A stretch of 43,922 bases of DNA from Alphaproteobacteria bacterium. GTDB taxonomy: Bacteria; Pseudomonadota; Alphaproteobacteria; JABAAW01. Under the pieces are notes generated by a model, which was not told the DNA's origin, ran no database searches, and was given only the letters and a program-made list of their open reading frames with translations. Below are positions 1 through 7,735 of this stretch, piece by piece. Made by a program: the position numbers and the translations under genes. How positions within the stretch are numbered: position 1 is the first letter of the stretch; each line of letters starts with the position of its first letter. Location of the stretch: NCBI GenBank assembly GCA_014238535.1, contig JABAAW010000009.1, forward strand, positions 1 through 43,922, in the 5' to 3' direction.

Positions 1-252
1 TGTAACAACGGGAGTTGTGGAGCGAAGTTTTATGACTTTCAGGAGAAGGCAATAGTTTGCCCGAGTTGTGGTTGTGGCTATAGCCAGAAGTTGAGTTCTC
101 GTTCGTATACTGATGACCGTGTATCTTCGCCTGCGCCTGATTCTGTTGAGGGAGGTATAGTTTTGGATGACGCGGAGGATTTACCTAGCGAAGGCGAGCC
201 TCCTGTATCTGGAGTAGTTTCGCTTGATTTATCGGAGGACGATATTAGTTGA
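1..252 (+). CDS. TIGR02300-like zinc-ribbon protein, 3' end (partial at window edge)
   Basis: Frame 1 from base 1 reads CNNGSCGAKFYDFQEKAIVCPSCGCGY...LSEDDIS*, with the FYDxxxxxIVCPxCG motif and acidic C-terminus of this alphaproteobacterial family; stop TGA at 250-252. Confidence 0.75.
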   Translation, partial: CNNGSCGAKFYDFQEKAIVCPSCGCGYSQKLSSRSYTDDRVSSPAPDSVEGGIVLDDAEDLPSEGEPPVSGVVSLDLSEDDIS

Positions 253-284
253 GCGTTATTTTATTTATTATTGAGCGTTTATAG

Positions 285-1529
285 ATGAGTTTTTATTCAT
301 TATGGTCGTTGCTTCGTCATTCTTGCACGGGTCATGGGAATTGGTCTCGCGCGTGGCGTAGCCCTTCTTTGCGTTCGTCGTATGATATTATCATAGTTGG
401 AGGTGGAGGTCATGGTCTTGCGAGCGCGTATTACTTGGCGGAGGAGTTTGGTGTTAGGAATGTTGCGGTTATAGAGAAGGGTTGGCTTGGGGGAGGTAAT
501 ACTGGTCGTAATACGACGATAGTCCGCTCGGGTTATTTGCAAGATGCGAGTGCGTTGATGTATCAGCATGGCTTGGAATTATTTTCTCGATTGAGTAGCA
601 AGTTGAACTTTAACGTTATGTTTAGTGCGCGAGGAGTTCTTCAGCTTGCGCATTCGGTTCATGACTTGCAGGAGCAATCGAGGCGAGCGGGTGCGTGCCG
701 ATTGAACGGTATTGACATTGAGTTGCTATCGGTAGACAGGGTTAAGGACATGCTGCCTGAGATTAACTTGCATGGTCGTTTTCCTGTTATGGGGGCTGCG
801 TATCAGTCGGATGCTGGTAACGCCCGCCATGATGGAGTTGCGTGGGGTTATGCGCGAGCTGCGGACAGGCTGGGAGTTGATATTATCCAGAATTGCGAGG
901 TTCGTGACATGCTTATCAGGGATGGTAAGATAGAGGGCTTGGTCACCTCGCTTGGCGATGTTAGATGTGGTCGAGTTGGAGTAGTTGCGTCTGGGCACTC
1001 GTCGGTATTGGCTGCGATGGGAGGCTTTCGTCTTCCGATGACTTCTGTTGCGCTGCAGGCATTGGTATCGGAGCCTATTAAGCCTGTTCTTGACAAGGTA
1101 GTAATGTCGAATGGTGTGCATGTGTATTTGAGTCAATCGGACAAGGGGGAGTTAGTTATAGGAGCGGGAGCGGATCAGTATAGTTCGTATTCGCAGCGAG
1201 GTAGTTTTGCATCGATGGACGAGATTTTATCGCCGTTGGTTGAGTTATTTCCGTATATATCTGGCTTACGCATGTTGCGTCAATGGGGAGGTGTAGTTGA
1301 CATTACGCCTGATCGTTCTCCGATATTGTCTCGGACTCCTGTTGAGGGCTTGTATTTTAATTGCGGTTGGGGTACTGGAGGCTTTAAGGCGACTGCTGGC
1401 TCTGGTCATGTTTTTGCGTCCTCGTTGGCTGGAGATGAGATGCATCCGATAGCGGCACCGTTTTCGCTTGATCGCTTTTATAGTGGTTTGGTAATAGACG
1501 AGGGTTCTGCTGCGGGAGTTGCCCACTAA
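285..1529 (+). CDS. soxB: Sarcosine oxidase beta subunit
   Basis: Dinucleotide-binding motif IIIVGGGGHGLASAYYLA, GWLGGGNTGRNTTIVRSGYL and C-terminal WGTGGFKATAGSG; followed by delta, alpha and gamma subunits. Start codon uncertain. Confidence 0.92.
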   Translation: MSFYSLWSLLRHSCTGHGNWSRAWRSPSLRSSYDIIIVGGGGHGLASAYYLAEEFGVRNVAVIEKGWLGGGNTGRNTTIVRSGYLQDASALMYQHGLELFSRLSSKLNFNVMFSARGVLQLAHSVHDLQEQSRRAGACRLNGIDIELLSVDRVKDMLPEINLHGRFPVMGAAYQSDAGNARHDGVAWGYARAADRLGVDIIQNCEVRDMLIRDGKIEGLVTSLGDVRCGRVGVVASGHSSVLAAMGGFRLPMTSVALQALVSEPIKPVLDKVVMSNGVHVYLSQSDKGELVIGAGADQYSSYSQRGSFASMDEILSPLVELFPYISGLRMLRQWGGVVDITPDRSPILSRTPVEGLYFNCGWGTGGFKATAGSGHVFASSLAGDEMHPIAAPFSLDRFYSGLVIDEGSAAGVAH

Positions 1530-1541
1530 TTTATTGATTTA

Positions 1542-1934
1542 TTGATTGGTTTATTTATTGTGCTACGAGTTACTTGTCCTTGGTGTGGAGCGCGTGAGCA
1601 GGTTGAGTTCAGCTGCCATGGCGAGGCTGGCATAGCTCGCCCGGCGGATTGTTCTTCTTTGGATGATCGTGGTTGGGGGGAGTATGTATTTTTTAAGGAG
1701 AATGCGAAGGGCATTACGCTAGAGCGTTGGGAGCATATCCATGGCTGTCGGCGTTGGTTTATTGCGTTGCGTGACAATGTTACGGATTGTTTTTTGGGTT
1801 TTTCGAAGCCTGGCGAGGATTTTCCGCAGGTCCCGTCGAGTTATCGCCAAGCATTGAGTTGCGCGTCTATTCCGATGCCGCGCTCGGCTGGTGGCTATGG
1901 CAAGAACGATAAGAAGGTTGTTTTGAAGCGGTGA
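1542..1934 (+). CDS. soxD: Sarcosine oxidase delta subunit
   Basis: Small protein with CPWCGxR and ...ERWEHIHGCRRWF, typical SoxD; true start may be GTG at 1560. Stop overlaps the start of the next gene. Confidence 0.9.
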   Translation: MIGLFIVLRVTCPWCGAREQVEFSCHGEAGIARPADCSSLDDRGWGEYVFFKENAKGITLERWEHIHGCRRWFIALRDNVTDCFLGFSKPGEDFPQVPSSYRQALSCASIPMPRSAGGYGKNDKKVVLKR

Positions 1935-4900
1935 TTGCGGAAGATTCGTCTATGGCGAGTGAACAGCCGCGCCGTATTTTGCCGTTGCGCTTGAGTACGC
2001 GCGCGCGCATTGACCGAGGCAAGCGTATTTACTTTGAGTTTGATGGTCGTTCTTACTTTGGTTATGCGGGCGATACGCTGGCGTCTGCCTTGCTTGCGAG
2101 CGGGGAGAGTATATTTGGTCGTAGTTTTAAATATCACCGTAAGCGAGGAGTTTTTGCGACTGGCGAGGAGGAGCCGAACGCGCTGGTGCAGTTGCTTGAG
2201 GAGAATGTTGACGATGGTCGGCTAGTATTGTCGGAGCCTAATTTGACGTCGACACAAGTTTTGTTAAGGTCTGGCTTGCGTGCGCGTAGCCAGAATCGTT
2301 TTCCGTCATTGAAGTTTGATCTTGGGGCGGTTGCGGGCTTTTTTTCGCCGCTTCTTGTTGCGGGTTTTTACTACAAGACTTTTATGTATCCATCACGCGC
2401 GTGGCGTTTTTACGAGTATTTTATCAGGCGTGCTGCGGGACTAGGCAGGGCGCCGCGCTCGCTTGGTTTGCCGCCGCGCATAGCGGATAGCGTTCGTCGA
2501 GTTGGTAGAAAGCCGTTTTACGAATGGATGCAAGCGTATCCCGATGTTCTTATAGTTGGAGGCGGTCTAGCGGGTTTAGAGGCGGCGGAGGTATTGAGTA
2601 GTGTAAGCGATGGTTCATTGCGCGTGATGCTAGTTGAGCAGGATAGTGACTTTGGCGGTAGTTTGTTGCATAGCGACCCTGATGTTAAGGTTGATGGATT
2701 AACTGCTAGTGCTGGCATTGTGGCGCGAGTTTCGCGTTTGCGTACGCGCGAGAATTTGCACTTGCTCTCGCATAGTTGCGTTAGTGGCTACTACGATGGT
2801 AATTTTTTGACGGCGTTTGAGCATGTTATGGGCTCGTATGAAGACAACCGTCTTCCGCGCCAGCGCATGTGGCGTATCCGCGCAAAGCATGTGCTACTTG
2901 CGACTGGAGCGAGTGAGCGGCATGCGGTTTTCCGCAATAACGATTTACCGGGTATCATGCTTGCGGATTCTATCCGCGCTTACATCAGGCGATATGAGGT
3001 TTTGCTAGGTCGCACGGCGGTTATTTTTACGAATAACGACAACGGTTATCGTAGTGCGCTTGCGTTGCACGAAGCTGGAGCGAGGGTTGAGATTGTTGAT
3101 TGGCGTAAGGATAGCGGAGTTAGGTCGGAGATAGTTATGTGTGCTCGCAAGGCGGGTATCGTTATCTATAGCAATAGTGGAGTTTTTGAAGCGCTTAGTA
3201 GCAACGGCGAGTTATCGGGCGTTCGCATAGCGGAGCGTATGTCGGCGCGAGCAGAAGCAGAAGGGGAAGATTCCTTTAGAATAGAGTTGGACTCGAGCAA
3301 GGTTAGGACTCTTACCTGTAGCCTTTTGGGAGTTTCTGGCGGTTTTGTGCCGCGTGTCCACCTTTTCAGTCAGGCGGGAGGCAAGCTCGTATTTGATAGC
3401 GCGAGTAATTGCTATGTTGCGGATGTGCAAGCTGCGAGCAAGAGCAGGCTTTCCTCTAACACCTTTGCCTGTAGATTGGCAGGCAGTTTGTCTGGTGCGC
3501 ATGATTACGCTAGCGCGCTCGAGCAAGGCAGGGCTGCGGCATTAGACATAGCCAATCATTTATCTAAGCATTTGCGCCCTAGTGGACGCCCTAGTGGTAT
3601 TGGGCGCGGTGGTGCACGCGCCGATACGAATATCATAAGCAGTTGCGAGGAGATGGCTAGTGCCCCGAGCGAGCCGTTGCCTGCGTCTTTGGTGCTTGGA
3701 GCTAGTTCGAGTATGGTCGATGGCAAGGCTAATGGTATTAGCAATACTGGGCTATCAGCGGGCAGAGGTAAGTTTTGCTTCCTTGACCTACAGAACGATA
3801 GCACTGAGGCGGATGTTCGCTTGGCGATTAGAGAAGGCTACCGCTCGCTTGAGCATGTTAAACGCTACACGACGACGGGCATGGCGACGGACCAAGGCAA
3901 GACGTCGAATATGAACGCGATTAGCGTTGCGTCTGCGGCGCTTGAAACTCCGATGGCGGAGCTTGGCACGACTACCTACCGCCCGCCCTATAGCCCGCAA
4001 AGTTTTGGAGCTTTTGTAGGTGCGCATTGCGGAGAGTTATTCCACCCTGTGCGCACGACGCCGATGCATGCGGCGCATATATCTGCTGGTGCGTATTTTG
4101 AAGATGTTGGCGATTGGAAACGCCCGTGGTTTTACCCGCAAGGCAAACGACACGGACTTGAGACATTGTCGGAGGCTTGCGCTCGCGAATCGTATGGAGT
4201 TCGCAATAGCGTTGGTCTTTTTGATGGTTCGACGCTTGGCAAGATAGACATTCGAGGTCCTGATGCGCTGTGGCTTTTGAATATGCTTTATACGAATAGT
4301 TTTGACAATCTTAAGATTGGACAATGCCGCTACGCTATCATGCTAACGGAGGCTGGCATGATATTCGATGATGGGGTTACGGCGCGTGTTGGCAAGGACC
4401 ACTACTACATGACGACGACGACAGGCGGCGCGGCGCGAGTCTTATCTTGGATTGAGGAATGGCTACAGACGGAATGGCCGACGCGCAAGGTTTATGCGAC
4501 CTCTGTTAGCGAGCAGTGGGCTGTTTGCGTTGTCGGTGGTCCGCGTGCGCGCGCGCTGCTGGCAGAGCTGTGCGAAGATGATATATCTGCTAGCGCGCTA
4601 CCTTTTATGCGTTTTATGGATACGAAGATATGTAATATCAGTGCGCGTATTTTCCGTGTAAGTTTTAGCGGCGAGTCGGCGTTTGAGATTAACATACCCG
4701 CGCGCTACGGCGAGAGCCTTTGGCACTTGTTATGCGAGCGCGGAGTGGATTTTGACCTTGTTAAGTATGGAACTGAGGCTGTGCACCTTTTGCGTGCGGA
4801 GAAGGGTTTCCTCATCCCCGGTCAGGATACGGACGGCACGGTAACGCCGTATGATGCGAATATGGGCTGGATAGTCGATAAGGGTAAGGAGGACTTTTTT

Positions 4901-5245
4901 GGCAAGAGGTCGCTTGCGTGCGCAGGCTTGACGAGCGCCGGTAGGAAGCAGTTGGTTGGTCTTTTGACGACGGATTCTAGTTTTACGCTACCTGAGGGTA
5001 CGCAGTTGTTAGAAAGCCCGAAGGTTAGCAAGTTCAGGCGCAAGCCCTATACCAAGTCTATTGGCTGGGTTAGTTCTAGTTACTATTCGCCGAATCTTGA
5101 AAAGTCGATAGCGTTGGCATTGGTTGAAGATGGCTTACGGCGTAAGGGGGATACGATTTATGCATTGACGGATAGGGGATGCGAGGCGGTAAAAATAGTT
5201 TCGTCGGTATTTTTTGACGCTAAGGGAGAGCGCATGCGCGCTTGA
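1931..5245 (+). CDS. soxA: Sarcosine oxidase alpha subunit
   Basis: N-terminal 2Fe-2S/FAD regions (DVLIVGGGLAGLEAAEVL), middle motif CFLDLQNDSTEADVRLAIREGYRSLEHVKRYTTTGMATDQGKTSN, C-terminal GCV-T/aminomethyltransferase-like region. GTG start overlaps soxD stop. Confidence 0.93.
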   Translation: MIAEDSSMASEQPRRILPLRLSTRARIDRGKRIYFEFDGRSYFGYAGDTLASALLASGESIFGRSFKYHRKRGVFATGEEEPNALVQLLEENVDDGRLVLSEPNLTSTQVLLRSGLRARSQNRFPSLKFDLGAVAGFFSPLLVAGFYYKTFMYPSRAWRFYEYFIRRAAGLGRAPRSLGLPPRIADSVRRVGRKPFYEWMQAYPDVLIVGGGLAGLEAAEVLSSVSDGSLRVMLVEQDSDFGGSLLHSDPDVKVDGLTASAGIVARVSRLRTRENLHLLSHSCVSGYYDGNFLTAFEHVMGSYEDNRLPRQRMWRIRAKHVLLATGASERHAVFRNNDLPGIMLADSIRAYIRRYEVLLGRTAVIFTNNDNGYRSALALHEAGARVEIVDWRKDSGVRSEIVMCARKAGIVIYSNSGVFEALSSNGELSGVRIAERMSARAEAEGEDSFRIELDSSKVRTLTCSLLGVSGGFVPRVHLFSQAGGKLVFDSASNCYVADVQAASKSRLSSNTFACRLAGSLSGAHDYASALEQGRAAALDIANHLSKHLRPSGRPSGIGRGGARADTNIISSCEEMASAPSEPLPASLVLGASSSMVDGKANGISNTGLSAGRGKFCFLDLQNDSTEADVRLAIREGYRSLEHVKRYTTTGMATDQGKTSNMNAISVASAALETPMAELGTTTYRPPYSPQSFGAFVGAHCGELFHPVRTTPMHAAHISAGAYFEDVGDWKRPWFYPQGKRHGLETLSEACARESYGVRNSVGLFDGSTLGKIDIRGPDALWLLNMLYTNSFDNLKIGQCRYAIMLTEAGMIFDDGVTARVGKDHYYMTTTTGGAARVLSWIEEWLQTEWPTRKVYATSVSEQWAVCVVGGPRARALLAELCEDDISASALPFMRFMDTKICNISARIFRVSFSGESAFEINIPARYGESLWHLLCERGVDFDLVKYGTEAVHLLRAEKGFLIPGQDTDGTVTPYDANMGWIVDKGKEDFFGKRSLACAGLTSAGRKQLVGLLTTDSSFTLPEGTQLLESPKVSKFRRKPYTKSIGWVSSSYYSPNLEKSIALALVEDGLRRKGDTIYALTDRGCEAVKIVSSVFFDAKGERMRA

Positions 5246-5266
5246 AGAAGATTTGGACTATGTTTT

Positions 5267-5983
5267 ATGACAGCTGAAAGCAAGACTATAGAAGAAAGCG
5301 GGCGTGTTAGTTCGGATTCGCTGAGCACAGATTTGGCTGCGGGTTTATCGGCTGAGTTGCGTATGCAACATTTTTTTCCGCGTGGCGAAGGTTCATTGTC
5401 GCCGCTTGTTAGCATTAGAGGCGTTGAGCCATTGAGCAAGATTATCATTCGTATTGCTGAAGAAGATGATGCTGGCAGGAGGGAACTCGTTAAGTTTTTT
5501 GGCTGTAACAAGTTGCCGCTTAATAACAAGTATGTGGCTAGCACTGTTAGTGTTGCTGGCGTTTCTTTAGCTGGTATTTTGTTGTGGCTTGGTCCGAATG
5601 AATATATGTATCGAGTTAGCACTGAGGATTATGTAGATTCTGAAGTTTCGGCTGATTTTTCTAACGAGCTGCTCGCAGGATTAGAGAAGGTATTGGTTGG
5701 CGGGCATGTTAGCAGGCATGTTAGTTTTGTTGATGTATCGGACTATTATGCGGTTGTACGAGTATCTGGAGCTCGAGCGCGTCGTGTATTGCAAAAGAAT
5801 TGCCCTTTGGATTTGCATGCGCGTGCGTTTGTCGCAGGCGATTGTGGTCAGAGTGTATATGGTAAGAGTTCTATATTGCTTAGTTGTGCTAGTGCGAATA
5901 CATTTGCTGTGCAGGTGAGGATCAGTATGAGTGGCTATTTGTGGGAGTTGTTGAAGTTTTCGACGATCAGCGAGAGCTGTTAA
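5267..5983 (+). CDS. soxG: Sarcosine oxidase gamma subunit
   Basis: Position after soxA; LWLGPNEYMY...DYYAVVRVSGARARRVLQKNCPLDLH motif characteristic of SoxG. Confidence 0.88.
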   Translation: MTAESKTIEESGRVSSDSLSTDLAAGLSAELRMQHFFPRGEGSLSPLVSIRGVEPLSKIIIRIAEEDDAGRRELVKFFGCNKLPLNNKYVASTVSVAGVSLAGILLWLGPNEYMYRVSTEDYVDSEVSADFSNELLAGLEKVLVGGHVSRHVSFVDVSDYYAVVRVSGARARRVLQKNCPLDLHARAFVAGDCGQSVYGKSSILLSCASANTFAVQVRISMSGYLWELLKFSTISESC

Positions 5984-6010
5984 TTTCATAATTTATTAGG
6001 AGAAGAAGGG

Positions 6011-7681
6011 ATGGGTTTATCGGATATAGATATAGCGCGAGGAGCGCGCATGGCTGATATAGATGAGATAGCGAGCAAGCTTGATCTACCTGAGTCGTCA
6101 TTGGAGCGTTATGGTCGTTATAAGGCGAAGGTATCGCTTGAGCATTTAGAAGGTTTGGATTCGTCTCGTGGCAAGTTGATTTTGGTTACGGCGCTATCGC
6201 CGACTCCTGCGGGCGAGGGTAAGACGACGACGAGCGTTGGTTTAGGGGATGGCTTGAGTTCCTTGGGTAAGCGAGTATCGGTATGCTTGCGCGAGCCGTC
6301 TTTGGGTCCGTGTTTTGGCATTAAGGGTGGAGCAGCGGGTGGGGGTTATGCGCAGGTTGTGCCGATGGAGGATTTGAACCTTCACTTTACGGGAGATTTT
6401 CATGCGATTGGTTCTGCGCACAACATCTTGTCTGCGTTATTGGACAACCACTTATATTGGGGTAACGAATTAGGCATTGATTTACGTCGAGTATCGTGGC
6501 GTCGAGTTATGGATATGAACGATCGTGCGTTGCGTCGCTTGGTATTATCATTGGGAGGAGTATCGAACGGCTATCCTCGCGAGGGAGGCTTTGACATCAC
6601 GGTTGCGTCTGAGGTTATGGCGATATTTTGTCTATCGACGAGTTTTAGTGACTTATGCCGTCGTTTAGGTAACATTATTGTTGGCGAGAGTTCTGCGCGT
6701 CGTATGATTACGGCGTCGGACTTGAGCGCTGAGGGTTCTATGTCGGTATTGCTTCGTCAGGCGTTGCATCCGAATTTGGTTCAGACATTGGAGGGCACGC
6801 CTGTATTTGTGCATGGTGGTCCATTTGCGAACATAGCGCATGGCTGTAACAGCGTATTAGCTACGAAGGGAGCATTGAGTTTATCGGACTATGTAGTTAC
6901 TGAGGCGGGCTTTGGCGCGGATTTGGGAGCGGAGAAGTTTTTCAACATTAAGTGTCGCAAGGCTGGTTTATCGCCTAGCGCGGTGGTAATGGTTGCGTCT
7001 GTTAGGGCATTGAAGTATCACGGCGGAGTTGAGCGTTTGGATTTGGAGCGTGTTGATGTTGGAGCATTGGAGCGAGGCTTGTCGAATTTGGACCGTCACC
7101 TATCGAACATATCGAAGTTTGGGGTTCCTGCTATAGTTGCATTGAATCGTTTTCCTACGGATTCTGACGAGGAGGTTGAGGCGGTATCGTCATTTTGCGC
7201 TCGCCGAGGCAATGGCTTTTCGTTATGCACGCACTGGTCTGATGGAGGAGCGGGTGCTCGCGATTTGGCGAGCAAGGTAGTTGATGTTATCGCTACGGGC
7301 GAGGCATCTTTCAAGCCTTTATATGACGATGGCTTGGGTTTATGGGAGAAGATTCAGAGCATTGTATCTGAGATTTACCGAGGCAGCGAGGCGATAGCGG
7401 ACAAGGTAGTCCGTGACAAGTTGAGTTCTTGGCAGTCTGCGGGTTATGGCAGATTACCTATTTGTATGGCGAAGACGCAGTATAGTTTTTCGACCGACCC
7501 TAAGTTGCGAGGAGCGCCTGAGGGTCATGTAGTTCCGATTCGCGATGTTCGTCTTTGTGCTGGTGCGGAGTTTATAGTAGCGCTTTGCGGGGAGATTATG
7601 ACGATGCCTGGTTTGCCTCGCGTTCCGGCTGCTAACAGCATTCGTATTGACGATGCGGGCTTGACGCAAGGATTATTCTAG
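6011..7681 (+). CDS. fhs: Formate--tetrahydrofolate ligase
   Basis: [24 protein letters not shown]-loop motif and [40 protein letters not shown], diagnostic for FTHFS. Confidence 0.97.
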   Translation: MGLSDIDIARGARMADIDEIASKLDLPESSLERYGRYKAKVSLEHLEGLDSSRGKLILVTALSPTPAGEGKTTTSVGLGDGLSSLGKRVSVCLREPSLGPCFGIKGGAAGGGYAQVVPMEDLNLHFTGDFHAIGSAHNILSALLDNHLYWGNELGIDLRRVSWRRVMDMNDRALRRLVLSLGGVSNGYPREGGFDITVASEVMAIFCLSTSFSDLCRRLGNIIVGESSARRMITASDLSAEGSMSVLLRQALHPNLVQTLEGTPVFVHGGPFANIAHGCNSVLATKGALSLSDYVVTEAGFGADLGAEKFFNIKCRKAGLSPSAVVMVASVRALKYHGGVERLDLERVDVGALERGLSNLDRHLSNISKFGVPAIVALNRFPTDSDEEVEAVSSFCARRGNGFSLCTHWSDGGAGARDLASKVVDVIATGEASFKPLYDDGLGLWEKIQSIVSEIYRGSEAIADKVVRDKLSSWQSAGYGRLPICMAKTQYSFSTDPKLRGAPEGHVVPIRDVRLCAGAEFIVALCGEIMTMPGLPRVPAANSIRIDDAGLTQGLF

Positions 7682-7685
7682 AGTG

Positions 7686-7726
7686 CTATTTTAGCGAACT
7701 ATTTTAGCGAGTCACTTTAGTGCGAG
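7686..7726. repeat. Short tandem repeats upstream of the RM gene (CTATTTTAGCGAA / CTATTTTAGCGAG / degenerate TCACTTTAGTGCGAG)
   Basis: Direct reading of the fhs-RM intergenic region; two 13-bp units differing at the last base plus a third degenerate unit. Confidence 0.7.
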
Positions 7727-7735
7727 GATAACGCG

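Noticed and set aside
3788-4324. Overlapping minus-strand Arg-rich ORFs inside soxA (also 726-1136)
   Set aside because: Antisense shadow ORFs caused by biased codon use; no homology-like motifs and the plus-strand genes are clear.
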